DNA from: Oidiodendron maius Zn | Taxonomy: Eukaryota > Ascomycota > Leotiomycetes > Myxotrichaceae | Reading direction: 5' to 3' | Assembly (NCBI GenBank): GCA_000827325.1 | Contig: KN832872.1 | Coordinates: 558,001-622,000 of the forward strand | DNA: 64,000 nucleotides | Shown here: piece after piece, positions 11,701-21,595 of the stretch | How positions within the stretch are numbered: position 1 is the stretch's first letter | Layout of the letters: the number at the start of each line of letters is the position of its first letter | The notes under the pieces: generated by a model | The model's input: only the letters and a program-made list of their open reading frames with translations | The model's database searches: none | Told to the model about the DNA's origin: nothing | Program-made: the position numbers and the translations under genes

Positions 11701-12631
11701 GCATCTGCTCTCCGACTGTATCACTATCTTCGGCCAGTATCGTGATCCTGTACACCAAGCAATTTCCCACAATGGCTTGGTGATTTTCATTCAGGTAAGG
11801 AACTCTATGGCGGTCAGGGCCATTTCTCTTTTGTGAAGCTGATGTTGTCTTTAGATTGAGCTGCTCCATAAGTGCGGTAAGTGGGTCATTGATCAACTCA
11901 AAGAACCGCGGAGGTTCCATCATAGATATAATGAAGGAAGGGGTAGACCCAGTCTCCATTGTAATATCCAAGACGCTGGAATATGGAAATTCGATGATGT
12001 TACCTGACTTGAGCTTCAAGATAATATCTCTCTCTCTGAACTTGACGGTTTGATCGACAGTCCACCTAAGTTGCGGTGCATAAACAAGTTCGGATTGCGC
12101 GTATGTCCAAACGCCGCAGGAAGCAAAGGAGCATTTGAATGGCAGAGGAAGTATTTTAACTGACCGTAGCGAAGGCTCAGCATTGCCAGTAGCTACATCT
12201 CTTGACCTTGCTTCTCTCCGCATCTTTTCATCATGAGCCAGGTGCTTCAGCAAGAACTGATCCGCTTCTCTGTTGCTTTTCTCGCAGTAGATTGGTTGAT
12301 TGTGGAATTTGAGATTAACTGCATAGTTAGAAGCTGGCACTGCCCTGGATACTTGCGAGTGTGCATTTAAAGAATTTATAGCAAGTGTGGGAAGATTCCG
12401 GCGACCAGGCATATTATTACCATGACCTACCGGTAGTTTGATCTGGCCATGGTGAGCTAGGAATCGTTCTCCGTCATGAAGGTAGAGGAAGGCGAGTGAT
12501 GCGTATTTCTTCCCTATATGCTTTTGGCAGTGATAGATCTGGATCGAAAGCTTGTGTAGATGAGGCTTTAAGAATTGCCTCAGCCCTTTCTCAGTGACTT
12601 GCTCTGGCACGTTTCGAATGTGAACTTCCAT
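8759..12631 (-). CDS. Cellular RNA-dependent RNA polymerase (RNA silencing)
   Basis: Four exons: 12631-10672, 10595-9595, 9540-9170 and 9122-8759, 1231 residues. It makes double-stranded RNA from aberrant transcripts to feed Dicer/Argonaute silencing. The catalytic motif SGGDLDGDRYYIIWD is intact, with Asp at about 890, 892 and 894. Other family marks are CFQIRYAGAKGMIS across intron 1, LRPSMIKFE, SRAPALHPGDVQ, and AVDFSKTGIP joined to VDMTKLPRYSRWRPDF across intron 2. The N-terminus (MEVHIRNVPEQVTEKGL) resembles the RRM-like start of Rdp1/SAD-1-type enzymes rather than the QDE-1 type, though I cannot settle the clade by eye. Introns are 76, 54 and 47 nt. The last has two possible acceptors 9 nt apart, both in frame. 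It is a eukaryotic silencing enzyme, not a viral replicase. Confidence 0.93.
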
Positions 12632-14212
12632 GGTGACACAGACTCCGCTTCATTGATAACGAAAGAGGGACTGGCAACCGCAAGACGTGAGACCACAGCA
12701 GATCTAGGAAACTCAAAGGGAGAGAATAGAAAAATCTCTCGAGGAGATTAAAGTGCGATGATGTCAATGGAATTGGGGAGGTTAGGCGGAAGAGGAGGGC
12801 TATTGCGTTGATTTACCCAAGAGATTCGCTATGGAGATCGATCGAGGCTGTTTCTCTCGAGCTCGCTTACGTATTACCATACCGCGCTGTGCTGGCGAGA
12901 TTCGACGAAAACAAGAATATACGTAACTTCGTAGGTAGGTTCTTGCAATCATTAATCTCTTGGAGATCAGTCTCCCTAAGGCCTCGGGGCAGAAATATCT
13001 CTTAACGACTTGCGTCTGCAGTTACGACTGGGTATCTCAATCCCGAGGTACATGGCTCCATTTCATCAGATAGGTTCCTATATTTTCTCTAATCAAATAA
13101 AGGAATCATAGGCATTTATGCAACAAATTATATATCTCGACACCCATGTAAATGTAAAGGTCATATTATCCATAGATAGATTTTGTAATCGAACACGACT
13201 GATTTGCACGCATAAGAAAAACTCCATCCAGTGATGAAGATGTAATAGTTCGAACAGTTTAGAAAACCGTAAAGGATGAGTCAAATGATCGTGAGCACAA
13301 TGGTATGTTGTTGGCAATATATTCGGTTAGCTATGTGTACTCAAAGTGTCAACTCCTGAACTTCACACTCAATTGAAGTTGTTCGAGAATTTCTCCCCAT
13401 AGGACACTTTCAGTGGGCCGAGGAGACTTAAAGATTCAGAGATATATTTAAACTAGGCTCGGACGACAATGTCATCACAGTCAGATGCATTTCTGGCCTC
13501 CTAGATGGTGAAAGATACGTATGTTGAGGATGATGATGATGCGCGACGGGTCGGCCCCACCATAGTGCATCCCCATCATCCTGAGCCTAATGTCCTGTCA
13601 CCACGAACGCTAAAGATGCTACCTTATATAGCCCTAATTCTAGTTATCTCAATCCTGGCTCATATTTCCATATCGAAGCTCAAATGACACATAGAAGCCT
13701 TCAGAGATCGACCGCCAAAACGGATGTCTCCTGAACCACTACAGAACCACAATATAAACAGACAAAATCCCGAGAGGTAGCGTATGGAAAACTCAACTCG
13801 CTCTACTATCTGAAGCAGTAGCGGGTTACCCTAATCCAAAGGAACCGAGCCGCTCCCTCTCCCCATTGTCCTCTCTTCCAATAGCCCTCTACATGTTTTC
13901 AAACATACCTGCAGACGTAGCTCAAAGCAATATAATGATAATTAAGTCAAAGGATTAGGCGGAATTAAACGTGCACATATCCCAAGTTCCTCCAGAAGAG
14001 ATAAAATCTGAGCGAGAAATAGAGACATTCGACGAGAACTGGTTAAAAGAACTTCCAGCAGATCATATCCGGATGGTCTTCATAGCTAATACCACTAGTG
14101 AAGTGAAGTAGTAGTGTACACGACCTCTCGCCCTCCTTGGCGCCTCTCCATGCATGCTATTGAGACAATCAAAGAAATACCTCTCCGCACATCTATACGT
14201 TTATAACCGATC
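12632..14212. other. Intergenic region upstream of RdRP and downstream of PRE2
   Basis: About 1.6 kb. The part next to 12631 should hold the RdRP promoter. The rest is AT-rich with only short frames. One 60-codon plus-strand frame (13505-13687), with an acidic start and a hydrophobic tail (ALILVISILAHI), could encode a small membrane protein, but it has no other support. No repeats or RNA genes recognised. Confidence 0.45.
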
Positions 14213-15247
14213 TTATACAAGCTCACTGGTAACGTTCGAAAACTCTCCCTTCTCCAACTTCGTCTTCCAAAAGATCGGGTTGGTATCACTGAATCCATGC
14301 TTAACCCATCCATCTTCCTTCACGTGGTACAGGTTGATAAAACCACCAGAGTAAGCATCCCTATGCGTTGCCGCCAATATACTCCTCCTTCCCAATTCTA
14401 GTGCTTCCTCCTCGCTTAAATCATACTTGTATTCTGCATCCAGTACTCCGTAGGCGAATGTTTGTCCTGACCCAACGCAGAAGAGGTTGCCAGCTAGACG
14501 TGTCCCATCCGAGTCAATATAGTAGAGCGCCGGTCCCTCCGACGGAGTTACACCAGCACACATTGTACCCATAGAAAGGCCCATTCCCTTGTACGAGTAG
14601 ACCAGGTTTGCGAGGATTTTGGATGCGGCGGCGACAGAGATGCGGCGCTTATGTCGGAGTTCATGGAGGCGGCATTGCATTCCGAGGTATGCGAGCCAGT
14701 ATTGACAGTCCTAGTTGTTATAAAACTATCAGCATAATGTCTTGGGATTAATTAGGTTGCAACAATGAGGTGGGTTTAGCATATAGAGGAGGAAACTCAC
14801 TGCAGCACCACCCGCCATAGTGCCTAACAGACAATTGTTGATCTCGATAACTTTCTTAACTGTTTGGCTCGCAATCCAATTTCCCGCCGTTGCGCGCGAG
14901 TCAGTCGCCACTATAATGCCGCCTTGAAATCGAAATGCCAGTGTTGTAGTGCCGTGGGCAATCTTAATAGGGCAGTTGGGATTCGCGTGGTCATCTGTTG
15001 CTGCGCGGAGCCAAGCCGATGGCTATCGTTGCATTTTACATTAGCAGACATCATCAGATATATCTCAGAGGAACTCTGTAGCTCTAGGCTGCTCGTAAAT
15101 AGATGGGTATGTGCTTACTTGAGCTACCGGAGGCATGGCGAACCTAGGAGACAGGATAGGAGCTGTATACAGCTCCATCTGGTCACTGTCCGAGAAATTC
15201 TCCTTCTCGAACATGGGCCGACTGTATTGAGCGACGAGAGTATCCAT
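14213..15247 (-). CDS. PRE2: 20S proteasome subunit beta5 (chymotrypsin-like activity)
   Basis: Three exons, 15247-15119, 15022-14801 and 14710-14213, give 282 residues. It is the beta5 catalytic subunit of the 20S core, made with a propeptide removed during assembly. Cleavage is expected at HG-TTTLAF, leaving the nucleophile Thr68 (mature Thr1). Mature Asp17 ([11 protein letters not shown]) and Lys33 (TVKKV) are both present, so the active site is complete. [18 protein letters not shown] is restored across intron 2, and the C-terminal half carries [12 protein letters not shown] and [10 protein letters not shown]. Introns are 96 and 90 nt with CTAAT-type or CTGAT branches. The ATG at 15247 (MDTLVAQYS) fits the family; an in-frame ATG at 15295 would add 16 residues and looks like leader. 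A transposon sits only about 170 bp upstream of the start. Confidence 0.97.
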
Positions 15248-15420
15248 CTTGGCTGTCTGATAAAGAGAGGGTGCGGAGAAGTGGAAGATAGACAAAGGCG
15301 GAGATGGAGAGGAGGAGAGGGAGTTAAGGGAGTTGATGCTGTTGTTGGAGCTCCAGGCAGCTTGCCGTTCGCGTCAGCAGTTTGGCCTAATCACCTGGTC
15401 ACGTGTTGACACAAGCATTA

Positions 15421-15471
15421 CTGTCCCCCCCTTGAATATTTGTACATTCCTCACTTTTTATCAACAACCCT
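15421..15471 (+). repeat. Left terminal inverted repeat of the Tc1/mariner element
   Basis: Begins CTGTCCCCCCCTTGAATATT next to TA. It matches the reverse complement of the right end over about 50 bp, with scattered mismatches and one small indel. Confidence 0.8.
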
Positions 15472-17049
15472 GCTTATTTACCTTAGAACCCTCTAGAATA
15501 CCGGTATTTTGGCAGAATTTAAGCAACACTACGCACCGAGTATGTAGTATATATAGCTTAATTGTCTTAATTATGGCTTCTCAAGACAAGAATCAAACAC
15601 TACGTGCGAGGCCCTTCCCTCAGTCTGAAATTCCGACTAAATCTAAACTAGATAAATTATCCGAGATATCGGCTGGCTCTCTTTAAACAACATGCGATTA
15701 GCGTATTGCAATTAAGACTATACTCTTATTTAAGGTCCCTTAGAGCAAAATTAGGCAAGAGTTTCATGTTACAAATCAATAGATACAGTACGCTAATCAT
15801 TATAGGTCTACTCCTTAAAAGAAGGAGAAATGTAGTGTAAAGCCTAAGCTCTCCATACCTTGAAAGAAGGCACTAAAGGCATAATGTTGTCGCTGGTAAG
15901 TGGGCTAGTTTATACTCCACGTGCCTGCTTGTAGTAGAGTCGCGCTGGCTACAAACACAACGTAAGAAGCCTAAGCCAGTTCCAGTAAAAGAGCCATTAA
16001 ATTGCCAGTCCAAACCGATACCAGGAAGCAGAAGTGGTAAAATTGTAGTTGCTTGCTTAAACTAACTAATTAGGGTGTAAAGAGGCTTTTAGAGTAATCT
16101 AAGGGCTTGCAGCAGTGACAAAGCAGCCACTCTCTAGCCAAGCATATTACAACCCACCACAATAGCTACTTAAATCCCTCTCTTGTCGATATATACCTTA
16201 GAGGCAAATACCTCTTTATGCTCTAAAGAATCTAGGCTATTGTTAGCACATTACTAAAAGAAAGGGCTTCTTGACTAACCTTAAAGTTATGCGCTAGAGA
16301 CTTAAATTTGCACGCTAGGCTATTAACTAATTGCAAGAGAGGCTATATTTACAAATATTTTTAGATAAGGTATAGGCAATGGGTAGAGCGTATATTCTTT
16401 CATTTGCAATAGCTAAGGAGGACAATAGTGACTGGCTTAAGCTAAAGAACCTGCAACATAAGTACTAAAAGCCACTAGCCTAGATGGTTTAGGGTACTAT
16501 TATACGAGGGATGAAGGGGCTATATGTATTCATTAAAAAGGAGTAGGGAAATGTAAATTTAAAGGTTTATAATATACAAGTCTTAAGTCTAGTCAAGGAG
16601 TACTATACTTGGAATCTAGGCTATATTTTCATGCCGGATGATGCACTAGTATACTAGTCAATTAAGACAAGGATTCATTTACTTAAGCATTAAATACACT
16701 AGATTCTATAGCTGCCATACTCTCCCGACTTGAACCTCATTCAGCATGTCTACATGTCTAGAATTAGATGAAGAATTGGATCTAGGAGCATTACTGGTGC
16801 ACTAGATATAACCCGTCTAAGCTAACGCTGGCTCAATTAAGGCAAATAATACTAGAAGCCTAGAATACAGTACTAGACTCTTACATTAAGAGCCGTTATA
16901 ACTCCTAGAGTGCGTGATGCTAAGCAGTTATTGATGCAAATGGAGGGCCGACTCGATACTACACTAGTTCTTAATAATATTACTGAATTTAGCAGGCAGT
17001 GAACCTGAAATATCTATAAAACACCATAAAATATACTCAAAATAAGGGG

Positions 17050-17102
17050 GATTTAGTGACAAATTAAGTAGAGTATGTAAAAATATTCAAGGGGGGGAGT
17101 AG
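17050..17102 (-). repeat. Right terminal inverted repeat of the Tc1/mariner element
   Basis: Read on the minus strand it begins CTACTCCCCCCCTTGAATAT next to TA and mirrors the left end. Confidence 0.8.
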
Positions 17103-17412
17103 TATCTCCGTCAAGATCTCACCAATTTGATTCGTTCGACCTCTCTCACTTTTCCACTCGAACCAAGCAGTGGCCAAGAGTGCCTCTAAATTACAATTCC
17201 CCCTGTGATTGCTGGAAGGCCATTCCACTTTACTGGGACTCTTGTCTCATTTTAACAGGCGCAAATGCAGGATATTAAATCCATAACTTTCCAGGAATTA
17301 ATGTCGATTCTAAGAGTTGCCTATGACAAGCCTTGGTCTATCTATAATATATAAATCATATCAGAGTCGGTATCGTCGATAGTGTTAGCTGTGACTGCTC
17401 TTATAAGATGCC
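17103..17412. other. Spacer between transposon and MFS gene
   Basis: About 310 bp holding the 3' UTR of the MFS gene (-) and the right flank of the transposon insertion. No gene seen. Confidence 0.4.
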
Positions 17413-19409
17413 TTACACAGCCTCTGTTCCCACTGGCGGACTGTTCTTCTGGTCCTTAAATGCCTGTTTTGCATTGTTGCCTCTATCCATACTTTCATTT
17501 CTCACAAGCAGGCTTGCTATCAATCCAGCACCTGCCAACCCAGTGGTGACATACCAAACAACTCTAAGAGAATCAGCGTAAACATAGCGGTAAACGTTTG
17601 TAATCTCGACGGGAAACTCCCCGATTGATCCATACGCTCCCGCAGCCTGAGCTCCCGTAACGATGTACGCTGGGGGTATTTTGCCAGCTACAACAGCACG
17701 ATTGACGGATTGGTCGAATTGGTTTTGGAATACAGTACCACCGATCGCGACGCCAAATGCTTGGCCCAGACTGCGGAAGAAGGTCAAAGTTGACGTTGCG
17801 ATACCTAAATTTTCATCCATTGTTGTTGCATGCACTGCAAAGAGCGGAAGCTGGAAAAGGAATCCTCCTCCAATAGCTGAAATGACTCGCAGACCATAAA
17901 TAATCCCCGGGCCCGACTCTGGTTTCATGAGGATATTGAGACCATTGCCTACAGTAAGGAGAATCCATGCCAACCAAGTCATTTTCTGGAATCGAAGGGT
18001 TCTCGAAACCCATAATCCGCAAAATACAGCTGACAATGCAACAGGAGCGCTGTTTATTTAAAAGTTAGTATAGTAATACCTTATTTTGGTTATTGACATG
18101 AGTTCTTACCTTCCAGGGAGCGTTTCTGCCGAAGATTTGAAGAGAGGATCTTGACGTGCACCGAGGAACTGTTGATCCATCAGCAGTGCCACACTAGTGT
18201 TCATTCCGGGTAACAAACAAATATGACAAGATAATACGCAAATGACCACAGCACCAAGCCATGGATAAATGCCCCAAAGAATCCTGCGTTTGCAGTGCGG
18301 TTCGAAAATATTCGGAGTGGGACCATCGGCTCTTTTGTCCATTTCGATTCAGTGATAATGAACGAGCCAAGACCAAGAACTCCAATGATCAAAGGAGCAA
18401 GGACTCCCGCAGATCTCCATGGGCTCATTGTCCCGCCTGTTGTCAAGCCATATAGGAATAGTGTTGTAGAGGTCAGAAATATAAACATTCCCAGATAGTC
18501 GATTCGAGCCATCTTCGAGCGGAGAGAAGATATCTCCTTGTTGAGGTGGAGAGCGTATATCAAACCGGCCAAACTGATAACACATATGGGGATGTTTATC
18601 CAAAATACCCATTTCCAAGAGGTGTATTGCCCAATCGCTCCGCCGACTGGTACCTTTGTGGATCCCATTGTCAGATATAGCCTGATAAATCTGGTGGCCA
18701 GAGACCTACTCCGATATTTGTACCCAATGCCCATGCAAATGCTCCCATGGCGAGATACTTTGGCCGTTCTCTCAGTGTGGTTATGTCGCTAATTATTACT
18801 GTTACGAGAGTGAGGCATCCCCCTCCGCCAAGCCCTTGCACTACTCGAGCGGCGACCAACCAACCCATGTTATTTGCGGTTGCGCAGAGGATGCTTCCAA
18901 ACAAAAATAAAGAGATTGCGGATATCATGACCCATTTACGACCACTAGCAATGATTAGCCTCCAGGTACAACAAAAAAGAGAGGCACTTACAATATGTCA
19001 GACAAAGTCCCGTATATAGGTATAGTTATCTGTCTTTTGTTAGTTATACGATCCATAAATCAACGATTGTCGGAACACTCACGGTTTGAGATAGTAGATA
19101 AGATGTACCAACCCAGAAAGCCTCTAAGCTTTCCCCTTTCAAGTCAACGGTGATGGCAGCCAGTGAAGATGCAACAATTACGCTGTCCATCGCCACCACA
19201 ACGGAAGCTAGGCAGAGCATGAAAACTGTGAGCTTAAACTTAAATGACTTTTTGGGCACAGGGGCAGGGGCTGTCGGAGAATCTTCTTGGTCTGCATTAG
19301 GAGACGTTTTGGTGAGGTTGTCCTTTGCATCTACGGCCTCCACCTTGTCTTCGATTAGAACAACTGACGACACATCAGATGTCTCTATATCAAGGATGGC
19401 GCTAGACAT
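17413..19409 (-). CDS. Major facilitator superfamily transporter, DHA2-type (14 TM) efflux pump
   Basis: Six exons: 19409-19083, 19029-18992, 18944-18710, 18653-18219, 18168-18110 and 18049-17413, giving 576 residues. A soluble ~50-residue N-terminus precedes the first membrane helix (FKLTVFMLCLASVVVAMDSV). The loop 2-3 motif A is GTLSDIFGRK, rebuilt across the second intron. Next comes VVQGLGGGGCLTLVTVIISD, the substrate/antiporter region, and later WKWVFWINIP, another DHA2 signature. Length and helix count fit the 14-TM drug:H+ antiporter family of fungi, which exports toxins, drugs or secondary metabolites at the plasma membrane; the substrate cannot be told. All five introns are 47-60 nt. 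The fourth has a weak GTTTGT donor. The gene is divergent from a crotonase gene. Confidence 0.93.
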
Positions 19410-20042
19410 TCTTTCAATTTTGAAACAATTGAAAATATGCAGATGAGTTTAAAAGTAGTGTACCTGTGATGCTTTAACTGGGCAGTAGTTCATACCATCT
19501 ACTATATACTACTTAGATAACTACAACTTGTTCTCCCGCGAAAGTCTCCGCGGCATAGTATTTCTCCCGAGTCGGGGATATTTGTGATGTATCCGTCAAA
19601 TTGGTCTGAAGCTGCGCCCTTTGATTGATGCAATCATTCTTCAGGTCGTTCAGTAATCAGTAAACTATCCCAATTCAAGCAAATGCGACGGATAGTAACT
19701 TAAATAAGGTAAAGGAGCAAGAGCCACTTTGAGTAATTACGAATGGTTGTAGATGGGTGAGGTCTGAGAACATGCCTTGAAGACGATTAGATGCTTGTTT
19801 TTTCCTTCATAGCTATGAAGCAACTAGAGTTCTTATTCCGAAGAGGCACGTAGCAGCGGCTCTTAATACCATGGCTGGTCTAGTTTGCCGAGGTATTAGG
19901 AGTGCTATCGTACTCGTCCGACTCCTCTTTTGACGGAGCAATAGCCGGTCTCAATTTCTTGGTGCTTTATGTTCCTGGCTGGCAGCTCACACAGTCCACT
20001 CAACTATATTCTCCTGAAAGGTATATCGCCTCCGTATTGGAA
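19410..20042. promoter_or_regulatory. Divergent promoter region, MFS transporter / crotonase
   Basis: 633 bp between two head-to-head starts, AT-rich, with no coding signal of its own. An upstream in-frame extension of the crotonase frame (from 19902) exists but looks unlike protein of this family. Shared control of the two genes is possible. Confidence 0.45.
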
Positions 20043-20903
20043 ATGGAAGCCGTGGTTCCCGAAGTGACGATATGCGATTTGTCTTTCCCGCATCCATCTG
20101 TTCTACTTGTCACCTTAAATAAGCCAAAAAGCCTTAATTGTCTCCCCATCCTTGGGCACAAAGAACTTGAAAATGTTTGGAGATGGATGGACTTGAACCC
20201 AAATATCACTGTCGGTATAATAACTGGATCTGGACGGGCATTCTGTGGCGGAGCAGATTTACGTGGTCAGTCACCTTATATCACGCTCATAATTTTACAA
20301 CTAATAAGGTTACCTTGTGCAAAAGAATGGGCGAACACTCCAGTTAAGGATCAAGGATGGCTGCCGCCTTCAGGATTTGGAGGAATTTCCACACGAACGG
20401 GCAGGAAACCCATCATTGCTGCTGTCAATGGAATCAGTGTTGGTGGCGGAACAGAGATGGTGGTAAACTGCGATATTGCAGTTGCGAGTGAAGACGCAAA
20501 ATTGGTACTCCCAGATGTTAAAGTAGGGTTGACAGTACTCGGTGGTGCCCTCCCACGTCTTGTCCGCACCATAGGAAGACAGCGAGCTACTTTGATGAGT
20601 CTTACAGGACGTCCAATACTAGCCCGTCAAGCTTTAGAATGGGGGCTTGTATCCGTTATCGCCAAAGATCCGGTTGAAGAGGCAATTAGAATTGCTATGG
20701 AGATTGTCGAGAACAGCCCCGACGCACTTCTTGCAACGAGAGATGGGCTGCTTATGGGTTGGAATGGGATGGGCGCAGATGAGGCAGGAAGATATTTTGT
20801 TGAAAAGTGGTGGCCTTGCCTTCAAAGTGGGCATAATTCCAAAGAGGGTGTCAATGCATTTTTGGAACGAAGAAAGCCTAGATGGGTTCCAAGTAAGCTT
20901 TAA
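20043..20903 (+). CDS. Enoyl-CoA hydratase/isomerase (crotonase) family protein
   Basis: Two exons, 20043-20265 and 20326-20903, give 266 residues. The 60-nt intron joins GGADLR to EWANTP. The fold's oxyanion-hole segments are visible: SGRAFCGGADL and AAVNGISVGGGTEMVVNCDIA. In hydratases two Glu act in catalysis. The first is kept here (GGGTEM), but the second, usually PE, is Asp (LPDVKVGLTVLGG), so this may be an isomerase or another crotonase activity rather than a classical hydratase. There is no C-terminal SKL-type peroxisome signal: the end is WVPSKL with a final Lys-Leu, and the tripeptide SKL is in fact the terminal one. That makes peroxisomal import plausible. I chose the ATG at 20043 because the upstream extension is unlike the family. 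Confidence 0.88.
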   Translation: MEAVVPEVTICDLSFPHPSVLLVTLNKPKSLNCLPILGHKELENVWRWMDLNPNITVGIITGSGRAFCGGADLRGQSPYITLIILQLIRLPCAKEWANTPVKDQGWLPPSGFGGISTRTGRKPIIAAVNGISVGGGTEMVVNCDIAVASEDAKLVLPDVKVGLTVLGGALPRLVRTIGRQRATLMSLTGRPILARQALEWGLVSVIAKDPVEEAIRIAMEIVENSPDALLATRDGLLMGWNGMGADEAGRYFVEKWWPCLQSGHNSKEGVNAFLERRKPRWVPSKL

Positions 20904-21595
20904 TTATCACTGGCACGTTCCTCAGCATGAAAGAGAGCGGACCACATTATCTACCTAGTATGCTACTCTACAGAGGGAATGAACCAGTTATAACATGGCG
21001 TAGCCCAGAGGCATAAGCTGACCATTTGATTACTAAACCATAAGTAGCACGCCATAAGTTACATCCTAATTGCCATGTTCACATAATCCGATATTAAGAG
21101 GTTCTGCGTTCAGTAATCAGGATTGAATGCCTATAATAATATAACTTGTATAGCAAAACCCCCTATAATATGTAATTTCGTGCAGCCATAATCAGCACTG
21201 GTAAAGCTGATTAGGTGAACCTCGATTGTATATATCAAAACACTTTAATCTTGAAGTAATCCGCGTATTTAGGTCACAGCTAAGGCTATACTTTAGTCAT
21301 ATGGTATTCTATATGGTGTCCTCTCTTCAACTCCTGCCATAGATTGAGGCAGGAATATAAATACGGTTTCGTGGGTTTCTTTCCTCATTGACATTTGACC
21401 ATCACTCTATGATCTTTGATCTTGAGATTTCGCTCAAGCGAACCCCTGAGTTTGTTAGGCGAGAGTTAGATTTAGTCTGTGGCTGGAGTTTGTGGCTTAA
21501 CACTGACATCTCTAACTAATTTCCAAAGCATCTTGACGACAACCCAATGCAATCCTGAAAGTCTCTGCACAGTCTAACAATATTGGCCAAGCTTT
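20904..21595. other. Intergenic region, crotonase to QRI7
   Basis: About 0.7 kb with AT-rich stretches (21000-21350). The part nearest 21596 should hold the QRI7 promoter. No gene or repeat recognised. Confidence 0.45.

Larger units (their letters stand above)
15421..17102 (+). mobile_element. Degenerate Tc1/mariner-type DNA transposon, AT-mutated
   Basis: A 1682-bp element flanked by TA dinucleotides (15419-15420 and 17103-17104) with imperfect terminal inverted repeats of about 50 bp. The interior reads, on the plus strand, as the ruins of a Tc1/mariner transposase. MPDDALVY at 16631 matches the second catalytic Asp region (usual form QDNAPVH), and LPYSPDLNL at about 16712 matches the hallmark YSPDLNP(I)E segment. 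Around these the frame is broken by many TAG/TAA codons where family sequence expects Trp, Gln or Arg codons, and TA dinucleotides are abundant. That pattern fits repeat-induced point mutation (C to T), so the copy should be dead. It lies between PRE2 and the MFS gene and probably landed in the PRE2 upstream region. Confidence 0.85.

Noticed and set aside
8759-12631. RdRP as an integrated virus copy
   Set aside because: The DLDGD-type double-barrel polymerase with spliceosomal introns is the cellular silencing enzyme, unrelated to viral palm-domain replicases.
13505-13687. 60-codon frame with acidic start and hydrophobic tail
   Set aside because: Could be a small tail-anchored protein but has no promoter, family or conservation evidence available here.
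15245-15295. Upstream ATG for PRE2 at 15295
   Set aside because: Adds 16 residues absent from the family; MDTLVAQYS at 15247 is the usual start.
17103-17125. Sequence CTCCGTCAAGAT at the transposon's right flank also occurs near 37737
   Set aside because: Twelve-base matches are expected by chance many times in 64 kb; the wider similarity is too short to call a shared repeat.
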